Assembly (NCBI RefSeq): GCF_003269275.1
Contig: NZ_QLTS01000001.1
Location: forward strand, 186,001-250,000
Length of the DNA: 64,000 bases
Source of the DNA: Phascolarctobacterium faecium DSM 14760
GTDB lineage: Bacteria; Bacillota; Negativicutes; Acidaminococcales; Acidaminococcaceae
Direction: 5' to 3'
The position numbers and the translations under genes were made by a program. The notes under the pieces are model-generated. The model made no database searches. It was not told the origin of the DNA and saw only the letters and a program-made list of their open reading frames with translations. Positions 42,882-51,726 of this stretch are shown piece by piece. Position 1 is the first letter of the stretch. Each line of letters starts with the position of its first letter.

Positions 42882-43616
42882 TTATCCTGGTTTATCGTAA
42901 AGCTGCAATGCCTCGTCTACATTACCCACAAAGCGCAAATTGCTTTTGTCTATCCAGACTGCTTTTTGGCAGATCCTTTTGATATCCGCCGCAGAATGCG
43001 ATACCAAAAGCACAGTAGTGCCGCTATTCATCATATCTTCCAACCTCTTATGGCACTTGTCCTGAAAAGCCTGGTCGCCTACGGCTAATATCTCGTCAAC
43101 TACTAATATTTCAGGCTTGACCATGGTAGCGATAGAAAAACCCAAACGGGCAATCATGCCGCTGGAATAGTTTTTTACGGGGACATCTATAAAATCACGT
43201 AGTTCACTGAAGTCTATTATTTCATCATATTTTTCCAGCATCAGCTTTTTGCTGTAACCAAGGATCGCGCCATTTAAGAAAATATTTTCACGGCCTGTCA
43301 ATTCGTAATCAAAGCCTGCCCCTAATTCGATCAACGGCGCGATAGAACCATTTACTTCAACGCTGCCTTTGGTTGGAGTCAAAATACCGCTGATGATTTT
43401 GAGCATGGTGCTTTTGCCGCTGCCATTAGCGCCAATCAAAGCACAGGATTCGCCTTTATCCACAGAAAAGCTGATGTTATTCAAGGCCCAAAATTCATCA
43501 AAGCTGCAACTTTGAAACTTTATTTTTTTTATAAGTAAATCTTTTAAACTATCCACACGTTCAGACGCCAAATTGAAACACATGGAAACATTATCTGCAA
43601 CAATAATTTTTTGCAC
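42882..43616 (-). CDS. ABC exporter ATP-binding subunit for surface glycan (Wzt-like, short form)
   Basis: About 244 residues. Walker A GANGSGKST, Q-loop region, signature YSSGM, Walker B ILVVDE and the H-loop in VSHSAAD. Sequence style is that of the Wzt/TagH/KpsT group. The C-terminal carbohydrate-recognition domain found in long Wzt proteins is missing. The start is taken as the GTG at 43616, five bases after AGGTGG. It pairs with the adjoining Wzm-like permease to export an undecaprenyl-linked glycan from the cytoplasm. Confidence 0.92.
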   Translation of the reverse strand: MQKIIVADNVSMCFNLASERVDSLKDLLIKKIKFQSCSFDEFWALNNISFSVDKGESCALIGANGSGKSTMLKIISGILTPTKGSVEVNGSIAPLIELGAGFDYELTGRENIFLNGAILGYSKKLMLEKYDEIIDFSELRDFIDVPVKNYSSGMIARLGFSIATMVKPEILVVDEILAVGDQAFQDKCHKRLEDMMNSGTTVLLVSHSAADIKRICQKAVWIDKSNLRFVGNVDEALQLYDKPG

Positions 43617-43625
43617 TTTTACCAC

Positions 43626-44408
43626 CTATATATATAAAATAAAATCATTCTGTTTGCGCTTGAACACATATAAGCCTATGACGAGCATACAGAAAGTGAA
43701 GGCCAGACAGATCAAGTGCTCTGTCATGGTTGGCCACTGACCATAAACAGTTATCTTGCGGAAAAATTTTATATAATTATAAAGCGGATTAAAGACCAGC
43801 AGTTCTCTGAGCCACTCGGGCAATAAACTTTCCGGGTAAAAAATAGGCGTCAGATAGTTAAAAGCCGTTAAAAAAATACTGTACAAATACTGGACATCTC
43901 TAAAAAACACTACCAATACAGATAATAAAAGCCCCATGCCTATGCAGAAGACTAAAACCTGCACTAATATAAATGGCAGCAGTATTATAGTTATTGAAAA
44001 GGTGACATCGGTAGCAATGATCACTATAAAAAGGGCAATCATAGAAAGCAGCATGCTTGTAAAACTTGATATCACTCTGGACAGGGGAAAGATGTATTTA
44101 GGCAGATACACTTTTTTTATAAGGGCCGCGCCGCCTAAAATAGAACCCATCGCCATGCTGGTAGCTTCGGAATAAAAGCCGAAAATAAGCTGTCCTGCCA
44201 ACAGATATACAGGGTACTGGGGTATATCGAAGCGAAACATATTGGAAAAAACGATCGTTAAAATAATCATCATCAGAAGCGGATTTAAAACACTCCATAA
44301 ATATCCTAAGAAGCTGCGCCGATACCTGATTTTTAGATCACGCTCGACTAATACCTGTAATAACCAACTATATTTAACTAATCTTTTAGCACTGTCTACT
44401 ATATGCAC
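43626..44408 (-). CDS. ABC exporter permease for surface glycan (Wzm-like)
   Basis: About 260 residues with six membrane helices, ABC-2 type. The cytoplasmic start VERDLKIRYRRSFLGYLWSV is typical of Wzm/TagG, as are the NPLYNYIKFFR end block and a conserved YPVYLLAGQ turn. GTG at 44408 is preferred as start, ten bases after AGGAGA; the frame is open ten codons further. Neighbours are Wzt downstream and a hexapeptide acetyltransferase upstream. Confidence 0.92.
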   Translation of the reverse strand: MHIVDSAKRLVKYSWLLQVLVERDLKIRYRRSFLGYLWSVLNPLLMMIILTIVFSNMFRFDIPQYPVYLLAGQLIFGFYSEATSMAMGSILGGAALIKKVYLPKYIFPLSRVISSFTSMLLSMIALFIVIIATDVTFSITIILLPFILVQVLVFCIGMGLLLSVLVVFFRDVQYLYSIFLTAFNYLTPIFYPESLLPEWLRELLVFNPLYNYIKFFRKITVYGQWPTMTEHLICLAFTFCMLVIGLYVFKRKQNDFILYI

Positions 44409-44468
44409 AATAAAAAATTCTCCTATGAGTGATATCACCTAAATACCTGCAAACTGGTTAGGTCAAAT

Positions 44469-45029
44469 TCAAGGCTTCTGCTCAGACCAGAAATATTGTT
44501 CCTGCAGCTTCGCCAGTTTTTTGTCATAAATCGAGTACCCTTGCCTCAGCCAAGGGTAAGCTTTGGTCTTTTCCATAAATTTTTTCTCATAATCATCAAA
44601 AGAACCTATCACTTTTGCAGGAACGCCGCCCACAATGGAATTTGCAGGAACATCTTTAGTAACACAGCTACCAGCAGCGATGATAACATTATCGCCAATA
44701 GTGACATCGTACATGATCATGCTGTTACTGCCAATCAAGACATTGTTGCCGATAGTTATTTTACCTACTCGCCTGATATGCTGATCCATGTTATTTTTGT
44801 ACAAGATAACATCGCCAAAAATATCGTGGGTAATAAATCTTACGCCGGAAGCTACTTTTACATTGCTGCCGAAAGAGAGCAAATGCGGTTCTACACCGAA
44901 ATTGTAGATTTGAAAATAACATCCTTCGCCCTGAGCATGAAAATAACCTGTTTTTTTACAATATGCCGCACGCTTGCCCCCATCCCTCAGAAGGAACAAC
45001 CTTAATAACTGTAAATATCTTCTAAACAT
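44469..45029 (-). CDS. Hexapeptide-repeat O-acetyltransferase
   Basis: 186 residues of the maltose/galactoside acetyltransferase-like left-handed beta helix. Hexapeptide turns run through [20 protein letters not shown]-type sequence, with [20 protein letters not shown] as the typical end. The putative catalytic His is in FITHDIFGD. It shares a base with the PglC-like gene stop (TAATG). A role in acetylating a sugar of the repeat or the initiating sugar is inferred from position. Confidence 0.85.
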   Translation of the reverse strand: MFRRYLQLLRLFLLRDGGKRAAYCKKTGYFHAQGEGCYFQIYNFGVEPHLLSFGSNVKVASGVRFITHDIFGDVILYKNNMDQHIRRVGKITIGNNVLIGSNSMIMYDVTIGDNVIIAAGSCVTKDVPANSIVGGVPAKVIGSFDDYEKKFMEKTKAYPWLRQGYSIYDKKLAKLQEQYFWSEQKP

Positions 45030-45634
45030 TACTTATTCCCCTTAAATTCTTCCATAGTGACCGAGGTTGCCGATGATATGCCTTCCCTGCCGAAAACTTT
45101 CATTACCGTCTGGAAGATGATCTTGCAGTCACCATAAAAGGTGATGTTTTTTACATATTCCAAGTCGTAGTGAAATTTTTCTTCCCAGGTGATACCATTA
45201 CGGCCATTGACTTGTGCCAGGCCAGTTAATCCCGGTTTTACATCATGGCGATGCTTCTGCTCCTCGTTATACCGCTCCAGATATTGCACTAATAAGGGCC
45301 TTGGCCCCACTATAGACATATCGCCATTTAAAATATTCAACAGTTCAGGAAGCTCGTCAATAGACGTAGAACGTAAGAATTGGCCGAATCTGGTCAGCCT
45401 GATCTCGTCAGGTAATAGATTTCCATTTTCATCTTTTGCATCCGTCATGGTGCGGAATTTTAAAATACCAAAGATCTTCTCATTTTTTCCCGGCCGTAGC
45501 TGTTTAAAAAATACCGGTGCCCCCAGTTTTATGCGTATCAAAAAAGCTGTTAAAATCAGCAATGGCGATAAAATGACCAAAGCCAGAAACGATAAAATGA
45601 TATCTAATATTCTTTTTATAAAATTTTTATACAT
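45029..45634 (-). CDS. PglC-like undecaprenyl-phosphate phosphosugar transferase
   Basis: About 201 residues, small monotopic phosphoglycosyl transferase. A single re-entrant membrane helix at the N-terminus is followed by the catalytic core [19 protein letters not shown] with the catalytic Asp-Glu, MSIVGPRPL and [13 protein letters not shown]. It starts glycan assembly by moving a sugar 1-phosphate from a UDP-sugar to undecaprenyl phosphate. The start at 45634 follows AGAGGA; the frame is open six codons further with TTG. Confidence 0.93.
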   Translation of the reverse strand: MYKNFIKRILDIILSFLALVILSPLLILTAFLIRIKLGAPVFFKQLRPGKNEKIFGILKFRTMTDAKDENGNLLPDEIRLTRFGQFLRSTSIDELPELLNILNGDMSIVGPRPLLVQYLERYNEEQKHRHDVKPGLTGLAQVNGRNGITWEEKFHYDLEYVKNITFYGDCKIIFQTVMKVFGREGISSATSVTMEEFKGNK

Positions 45635-45644
45635 GGCTTCCTCT

Positions 45645-46919
45645 TCATTCAAAACAGCTTTTTATGATCTCAATAATCCTGTCCTGCTCCTGCGTCGTCA
45701 TTTTGATATCACTGGGCAGGCACACGCCCCGCTCAAAAATATCCATGGCCACATCGGCAGAATTTCCGTTTGGAACTGCTTCGGCGCCATTAATACAGTA
45801 CGTAGCTTTTGCCCTATCGCTGCCTGCCCGGGTAACAAAAGCATTCATTCGATATAGGGGTTGCATGTGCATCGGTTTCCAGATAGGACGCCCTTCAGCG
45901 TTCATCGCCGCTAAAGCTTCCAAAATTTCTGTAGGACAGGTTTTTCCTTTTTCGCTTAGATAAAATGTTTCCTTTTCACTACATACTTGTTTGCACATGG
46001 CTTCGGAGTCAATAAGCAGACAGCTTAACCAATAGTTTGGCTGGCTGTTGACAGCATCAAATGGATTCATTTTGACAGGCAAATTTTTAAAGCCCTTTTT
46101 ATAACGCATGTAGATTGCCTTTTTTTGGGAAATATGTTCTTCTAAATAAGGCAGCTGACCCCGTACGACGCCTGCGATAACGTTGCTCATGCGATAGTTA
46201 TAACCAAGTTCTTCATGCTGGTACCATGGTACATTTTCACGGGCTTGAGTCGACCACTTGCGCACTTTATCGGCTGCTGCTGCGTCATCTGTTAAAAACA
46301 TTCCACCAGACGAACCGGTGATAATTTTGTTGCCGTTAAAAGAAATAGCGTTATAGTTACCAAAATTTCCCGTCTGCACACCTTTATAAGTCGCGCCCAG
46401 TGATTCGGCAGCGTCTTCGATGATAACTGCGCCATGTTTATCACAAACGGCTTTGAGTTCATCCATCTTTCCGGGACTACCGTAAAGATGGGCCAAAACG
46501 ACAACCTTTACCTCTGGATAAAGTTCAAAAGCCTTTGACAATGCTGCAGGGTCTATATTCCAGGTAGCATATTCGGCATCTATAAAAACAGGTACTCCGC
46601 CTTCATACACGACAGGGTTAACTGTGGCGGCAAAAGTCATATCGGAGCAAAAAACCTTATCACCGTTTTGCACCCCGGCCAATTTGACTGCCATATGCAA
46701 AGCCGCAGTACCAGAGGCAAGAGCAACGGCATATTTGCAGCCAATTTTTTCGCATAGCATCTGTTCCACTGCGTTGATATTTTCACCAACAGTAGACATC
46801 CAGTTGGTTTCATAAGCTTCCTGCATATATTTAAGTTCTTCTCCGTGCATGGTAGGCGAACTGAGCCATACTTTCTTTATCAGCGGAGAAAACTTCTTTA
46901 GAACATTTTCTTTCAACAA
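45645..46919 (-). CDS. DegT/DnrJ/EryC1-family sugar aminotransferase (PglE-like)
   Basis: 424 residues, PLP-dependent sugar aminotransferase. The PLP lysine is in SFNGNKIITGSSGG, the Asp-Ala-Ala-Glu site in VIIEDAAESLGA, and GSPGKM follows the HLYG motif. It would aminate the 4-keto sugar made by the CapD-like enzyme encoded just upstream. TTG is the likely start, near AAGGTG. Its stop overlaps the TTG-containing leader of the PGT gene. Confidence 0.92.
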   Translation of the reverse strand: MLKENVLKKFSPLIKKVWLSSPTMHGEELKYMQEAYETNWMSTVGENINAVEQMLCEKIGCKYAVALASGTAALHMAVKLAGVQNGDKVFCSDMTFAATVNPVVYEGGVPVFIDAEYATWNIDPAALSKAFELYPEVKVVVLAHLYGSPGKMDELKAVCDKHGAVIIEDAAESLGATYKGVQTGNFGNYNAISFNGNKIITGSSGGMFLTDDAAAADKVRKWSTQARENVPWYQHEELGYNYRMSNVIAGVVRGQLPYLEEHISQKKAIYMRYKKGFKNLPVKMNPFDAVNSQPNYWLSCLLIDSEAMCKQVCSEKETFYLSEKGKTCPTEILEALAAMNAEGRPIWKPMHMQPLYRMNAFVTRAGSDRAKATYCINGAEAVPNGNSADVAMDIFERGVCLPSDIKMTTQEQDRIIEIIKSCFE

Positions 46920-46951
46920 AAAGCACCTTCTAATCTGTTTGTAATCTGCCC

Positions 46952-48796
46952 TTACTTTTTTAACGCATCTCTGTTAGGCGTATAAGTAGGCACTATCTCC
47001 TGCAATTTTCTTACAACTGCATCACCTTCGGTGATCTGTAAAATATCGACTATCTGCCTTTGTAATTCTGCTTTATCAACGTCTTTTATCTTGGCTATAA
47101 ATATTTTACTGTGCGTGGTTTTTTCGGTACCATCTTCGGCGCTCAAAAGTTCTTCAAACAGCTTTTCACCGGGTCTTAATCCGGTTATTTTTATTTCTAT
47201 ATCTTTATCGGGTATAAAACCCGATAATTTTATCAAATCTTTGGCAAGATCATAAATTCTTACAGGTTTTCCCATATCAAGTACGAATACCTCTCCACCT
47301 TTCGCCATTGCTCCGGCTTGAAGTACCAATTGACTTGCTTCAGGAATAGTCATAAAATAACGTTTCATCTCTGCATCTGTAACAGTTACCGGTCCTCCTT
47401 TGGCTATTTGTTTTTTAAACAGTGGTATTACACTGCCCCTGCTGCCAAGTACATTACCAAAACGTACTGCCACAAATCTTGTACTGCTTTCTTTATTCAT
47501 ACTTTGCACAAACATTTCAGCAATTCTTTTGGTACAACCCATAACACTAGTTGGATTCACTGCTTTATCTGTAGATATCATTACAAAGGTTTCAACTTTA
47601 TGTTTGGCAGCTGTTTCTGCTATTACTTTAGTTCCTAAAATATTGTTTCGCACTGCTTCAGATGGTTGGTATTCCATTAAAGGCACATGTTTGTGGGCTG
47701 CGGCGTGAAACACTACTTGAGGTTTAAAATAGTCCATTATAGCGTTAATTCGTTCTTCATCTCTAACATCTGCTATAATGGGCACTTTTTTTAGTTGGGG
47801 ATATTCTAAATTCATATCCTGCATTATTTCATAAATACTGTTTTCTCCTTTACCAACGAGAAGCAATTTATTAGGATACATTTTAGCAACTTGACGCACA
47901 ATCTCGCTGCCAATGCTGCCACCAGCACCAGTAATAAGCACTGTTTTCCCTGACAAGTACTTCGCAACAGCTACGTTATCCAGTTCCACCGGATCTCTGC
48001 CTAGTAAGTCTTCAACATCAACAGGGCGTAATTGACTTACACTCACACTGCCTTCTATAATTTCATATACCCCAGGTAAAATAGTTAATTTGCAGCTTGT
48101 TTTTTTACAAATGTTGATAATTTCTTTGATATTTTTTCCTTTTACTGAAGGCATGGCAATAATAATTTCATCAATTTCATAGTTATCGGCAAGCACTGCT
48201 ATATCGTCTCTACTTCCTAATACTTTTGTACCAACCATATATTTTCCTATTTTGGTTTTATCGTCATCAATAAAACCAATAACTTGTCTTTTTCCTATAT
48301 GGTACTGATTTAATTCCCTGAGAAGCAGTGCACCGGCATCACCTGCGCCAACTATCAATACTTTGTCTTTTTTACTTGATATAAATTTATGTTTGGATTT
48401 ATTAATAAAACAACTGTAGATTCTAAAGAACAATCTACTGCCGCCAACAAATAAAACAAGAATAGAAGCAGTAAAAATATATAAAGAGCGTGGTAACGCC
48501 AAATCTATATAAATAGAAATCCCATACCAAGACAAAGCTGCAACAATATTTGCAGCAACGATGGCAACAAGTTCTATGCTACCAGCATAACGCCATACTC
48601 TACCATATAGTTTAAAAACAAAATATACTACCAAATGCACAGCCACTGCTATAGGTAATTGTGAGATAAGCATTTCAAGATATTTTTGGGCGATTGCAGT
48701 ATCTTCAAAGCGTATATAAATACTAAAAAATGCAGCACTTATAATACAGATGGTATCTAAAACTACAACTAAAAGTGGCAATAACAAATATCGCAA
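46952..48796 (-). CDS. Membrane UDP-HexNAc 4,6-dehydratase (CapD/PglF/WbpM family)
   Basis: 614 residues. Four N-terminal membrane helices (first ~120 residues), then a CoA-binding-like Rossmann unit (VGAGDAGALLLREL), then the catalytic SDR domain starting TGAGGSIGSEIV. The active-site region is STDKAVNPTSVMGCTKR, the Met/Lys type seen in PglF and WbpM. The product would be a UDP-4-keto-6-deoxy sugar. The start is TTG at 48796 with GGGGATGAG upstream; no in-frame ATG is nearby. First gene of the glycan/acyl operon. Confidence 0.93.
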   Translation of the reverse strand: MRYLLLPLLVVVLDTICIISAAFFSIYIRFEDTAIAQKYLEMLISQLPIAVAVHLVVYFVFKLYGRVWRYAGSIELVAIVAANIVAALSWYGISIYIDLALPRSLYIFTASILVLFVGGSRLFFRIYSCFINKSKHKFISSKKDKVLIVGAGDAGALLLRELNQYHIGKRQVIGFIDDDKTKIGKYMVGTKVLGSRDDIAVLADNYEIDEIIIAMPSVKGKNIKEIINICKKTSCKLTILPGVYEIIEGSVSVSQLRPVDVEDLLGRDPVELDNVAVAKYLSGKTVLITGAGGSIGSEIVRQVAKMYPNKLLLVGKGENSIYEIMQDMNLEYPQLKKVPIIADVRDEERINAIMDYFKPQVVFHAAAHKHVPLMEYQPSEAVRNNILGTKVIAETAAKHKVETFVMISTDKAVNPTSVMGCTKRIAEMFVQSMNKESSTRFVAVRFGNVLGSRGSVIPLFKKQIAKGGPVTVTDAEMKRYFMTIPEASQLVLQAGAMAKGGEVFVLDMGKPVRIYDLAKDLIKLSGFIPDKDIEIKITGLRPGEKLFEELLSAEDGTEKTTHSKIFIAKIKDVDKAELQRQIVDILQITEGDAVVRKLQEIVPTYTPNRDALKK

Positions 48797-49029
48797 ATTT
48801 TCTCATCCCCATATCACTTACATTAAACTTACCAGTATATAGCAATCTTTCACACTTCTAATCAGAAATAATTTTTTCATCAAACAAATTCCATTATCTT
48901 CACCTAAAACAGAACTGCAGAAAAAAAATAATTTGTATGTTTATCGTATTTAGGTATTTTAAATTTCATTTGGTTCATTTTTACATTTTATACTTAAAAT
49001 ACTTTTTTGTTTCAAATAATTCAGTTAAA

Positions 49030-49057
49030 ATTATACCACACGAGTCCCCCCCCGCAA
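49030..49057 (-). promoter_or_regulatory. Promoter of the glycan/acyl operon with a G8 tract
   Basis: Minus strand: TTGCGG (49052-49057), 16-base spacer, perfect TATAAT (49030-49035) preceded by TGG. A run of eight G (49046-49053) covers the end of the -35 and the start of the spacer, so each gained or lost G changes the distance of TTGC from the -10. Confidence 0.65.
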
Positions 49058-49179
49058 GACATTTACAAATAAATGAATCAAACTTATTCTGGTCTTGCTA
49101 TTACTTTTGCATCGCTCTCTACGCGATCGCGATGCTTAGCTAACGCGATACATGTTTGTAAAAACCCGCAGGACATAAA

Positions 49180-49210
49180 AAAACAACGTCGCTTTCAGCG
49201 ACGTTGTTTT
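49180..49210 (-). terminator. Intrinsic terminator of the RND-to-arnT operon
   Basis: Fourteen-base perfect stem (49180-49193 with 49197-49210) around three bases; on the minus strand it ends in a run of seven T. It is 35 bases after the ArnT-like stop codon. Confidence 0.9.
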
Positions 49211-49244
49211 AATCTACATTTTTCTAACTAATCCATATATTCTT

Positions 49245-50795
49245 TTAATATTTTTCCAGCAAATAAATGTCACCGATTTCTTTGATCTCATTTAGATTTT
49301 GGAGTTTATCCTTATCTTTTAAACGGCGCAGTTCCAATCCTCGTACCAAAACATATTTTTGACCAGGATCATTTAAAACTCTGGCTAAATCACCACTTTT
49401 AGGTTTTACTTCCTCACCCGGTGCACCAGTATAATACATAAAACCAGGCCTCAAAAATTTATCAACATAAACCGGTTTCTGCTGATCACATTTCGTATGA
49501 TAAACTCTGACGATTTCTTTAACACTGAAACGATTGGCAACCATTGGCAACAAAAAGGAAAATGCAATTACCATTGTCAAAACACCGGTAACCACATGCA
49601 GCCAAGCTGAAAAATTAATATCGCGATAACGCCACAACGCCCAAACTATACTTACGCCCAAAATAAAAGTTACGCTGCCCAGCACAATTCCTCCGAAAGC
49701 AACTTCAGGCAATTGCTGCCCGCCAATAACCCATCCGGCTGTAAGCAATAAAAACATTATTCCGCTGCCAAAAATCCAGGACCAACGGATACCATAATTT
49801 TCTTTTTGCATTCTGGCAATATTCCAGCCAATCACAATCGCCAGCGCTGGAAACATAGGTAAGATATAAGAAACGAGCTTCGTTTGAGAGATAGTAAAAA
49901 ATATCAGTACGAAAAGCCACCAGATATTCACGAAAAGCATTTTTTCCAGATCATCAGATCTGCTATCTGTAATTGATGCTTTAATAGATTGCAGTAACAG
50001 CCCTGTCCAGGGAAACAAACCCAGGATTATAACAGGAAAATAATACCACCACAAAACTCGGGTCGGATGCTCAGGCGTTGTAAAGCGGGTAAGATTATGA
50101 AACCCTAAAAATGTATTAATAAATTCCATTCCATGCACTTGATACATCAAATAATACCACGGTGCCGCAATAAAAAAATACAGCAGTAATCCGCGTAAAC
50201 AGTGCATTTTAAAAAGCCTCTGCCACTGCCCGGTACAAAGAATATGCAGAAATATTATCGCGCCTGGAAAAACGATCCCGATCGGCCCTTTTGTTACCGT
50301 GGCCAGCGCCATACACACATACATCAGCCAATACTGCTTATGCAAGTAGCATAATAAAGATCCGGTCAGGAAAAACAACAGCGTCGTATCTGTTACCGCC
50401 GCCTTGCCAAGATAAAAGAACTGTACAGATGTCGCTAAAACGAGCGCCGACCAAAAACCAGTTCTTTCGTTAAACAGCCTGGTAATAGAACAATAAAGCA
50501 TTATTACAGTCAAAAAGGCCATTAATGCTGCAGGAAAACGCGCTGCAAACTCTCCATCCCCAAACACATGCATTGCACCAGCTACAAGCCAGTAATACAT
50601 TGGCGGTTTGTCAAACCAATATTCATTATAAATACGCGGCGAAAGATAATCATTAAACTGGATCATCTCACGCGCAGTTTCAGCATATACCGGCTCATCC
50701 GGGTCAAGCAGCGGTATACTGCCTAATCCAAAAAAGATATTGAAGGCAACTATAATTGCTAAAACGAGCAAGCTTCCCTTCTCGATCCTATTCAT
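49245..50795 (-). CDS. ArnT-like glycosyltransferase (family 39/83 type)
   Basis: 516 residues, polytopic (about 11-12 helices), with the first periplasmic loop LDPDEPVYAETAREM carrying the acidic pair of PMT/ArnT enzymes and the downstream FDKPPMYYWL block. These enzymes move a sugar from an undecaprenyl-phosphate carrier to a lipid or protein on the outer side of the inner membrane. Lipid A modification is one option; protein glycosylation is another. It is the last gene of the operon that includes a YbhN-like protein, an epimerase and a YdjC deacetylase. Confidence 0.88.
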   Translation of the reverse strand: MNRIEKGSLLVLAIIVAFNIFFGLGSIPLLDPDEPVYAETAREMIQFNDYLSPRIYNEYWFDKPPMYYWLVAGAMHVFGDGEFAARFPAALMAFLTVIMLYCSITRLFNERTGFWSALVLATSVQFFYLGKAAVTDTTLLFFLTGSLLCYLHKQYWLMYVCMALATVTKGPIGIVFPGAIIFLHILCTGQWQRLFKMHCLRGLLLYFFIAAPWYYLMYQVHGMEFINTFLGFHNLTRFTTPEHPTRVLWWYYFPVIILGLFPWTGLLLQSIKASITDSRSDDLEKMLFVNIWWLFVLIFFTISQTKLVSYILPMFPALAIVIGWNIARMQKENYGIRWSWIFGSGIMFLLLTAGWVIGGQQLPEVAFGGIVLGSVTFILGVSIVWALWRYRDINFSAWLHVVTGVLTMVIAFSFLLPMVANRFSVKEIVRVYHTKCDQQKPVYVDKFLRPGFMYYTGAPGEEVKPKSGDLARVLNDPGQKYVLVRGLELRRLKDKDKLQNLNEIKEIGDIYLLEKY

Positions 50796-50802
50796 TATTT
50801 TC

Positions 50803-51726
50803 CTACTTTCCCCGTTTTACATAATCATGGTAAGTTTTTTGGATACCTTCTTTTAACTGCATCTGCGGAGTTACAGCAAGTATTTCCTTTAAACGTGCAT
50901 TAGACAGCGCAGAACGGAAGATATCACCCTGTCGCGTTTCCGCATAACGAACTTCAAGTTTATCAGCAGCAACTTCGGCAAAGGCGCCCAAAAGTTTATT
51001 TACCGAAGTTTCATGCTCTGTAGATACATTGATAGTCTGGTATCCCTTAACTGCCAATCCCGCTTTAATAGCTGCTGCAACATCGCCTGCATAGACAAAG
51101 TCACGCGTTTGTTCCCCATTACCATAAACGGTCACAGCTTTTCCTGCTGCCAAAAGTTTACAGAAAATACTGACGACACCACCTTCGCCGCCTTCCCCCT
51201 GACGTTCGCCATAAACATTCGCAAAACGGAAAACAACTGTATTGATACCATAAAGCTCGTGGTAAACACGTAAATAATGCTCTGATGTCATTTTTGTAAT
51301 ACCATAAAACGACATTGGCATCAATGCAAGGTCTTCATGTAAAGGAACATTTTCATTATTGCCATATACTGCCGCACTGGAGGCAAATAAAACTGTTTTC
51401 ACCTTATACTTGCGGCAATTTTCCAACACATTGATCAAGCCTGCTAAATTGATTTCGCAATCTTCATCAGGATGTTCGATTGAATAAGGTACCATTGTCT
51501 GGGCAGCCAAATGCACAACTGCATCAAAATTTTCTTTTTGAAATAACGCTTCTATTTCCTGCGAACGTATATCCGCTACGACAAGTCTCATTCCTTGAGG
51601 TACATTTTCTCTGAACCCGCTTGAAAGGTTATCTAAAACTACGACTTCATAATTTTTATCACTATTTAACAGCTCTAATAAATGCGAACCGATAAATCCA
51701 GCACCGCCGGTAACTAAAATCTTCAT
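50803..51726 (-). CDS. NAD-dependent sugar epimerase (GalE-like)
   Basis: 307-residue extended SDR. GGAGFIGSHL cofactor motif at residues 7-16, the DNLSSG segment after the second strand, catalytic Ser in FASSAAVYG and Tyr-Lys in YGITK. It fits UDP-glucose/UDP-N-acetylglucosamine 4-epimerases, though the substrate is not determined by sequence. Its start overlaps the YbhN-like stop as ATGA, so they are translated together. Confidence 0.88.
   Translation of the reverse strand: MKILVTGGAGFIGSHLLELLNSDKNYEVVVLDNLSSGFRENVPQGMRLVVADIRSQEIEALFQKENFDAVVHLAAQTMVPYSIEHPDEDCEINLAGLINVLENCRKYKVKTVLFASSAAVYGNNENVPLHEDLALMPMSFYGITKMTSEHYLRVYHELYGINTVVFRFANVYGERQGEGGEGGVVSIFCKLLAAGKAVTVYGNGEQTRDFVYAGDVAAAIKAGLAVKGYQTINVSTEHETSVNKLLGAFAEVAADKLEVRYAETRQGDIFRSALSNARLKEILAVTPQMQLKEGIQKTYHDYVKRGK

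Larger units (their letters stand above)
48797..49244. other. 448-base intergenic region with promoter, G8 tract, palindromes and terminator
   Basis: From left to right: an AT-rich untranslated leader of about 225 bases for the glycan operon (48797-49023), its promoter (49030-49057), a zone of overlapping inverted repeats (49054-49162) and the terminator of the upstream arnT operon (49180-49210). The repeats include GCATCGC/GCGATGC (49109-49115 and 49129-49135), a CGCGATCGCG palindrome (49122-49131), GCAAGAC/GTCTTGC and TTTACAAA/TTTGTAAA. No gene is supported; a 68-codon plus-strand frame at 48937-49143 looks like chance. Confidence 0.7.

Noticed and set aside
48937-49143. 68-codon plus-strand frame in the intergenic region
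   Set aside because: It runs across the minus-strand promoter and repeats, has no ribosome-binding site and a composition of AT-rich noise.
49054-49162. Invertible promoter segment
   Set aside because: Inverted repeats are only 7-8 bases long, not placed symmetrically about the promoter, and no site-specific recombinase gene is in the window.
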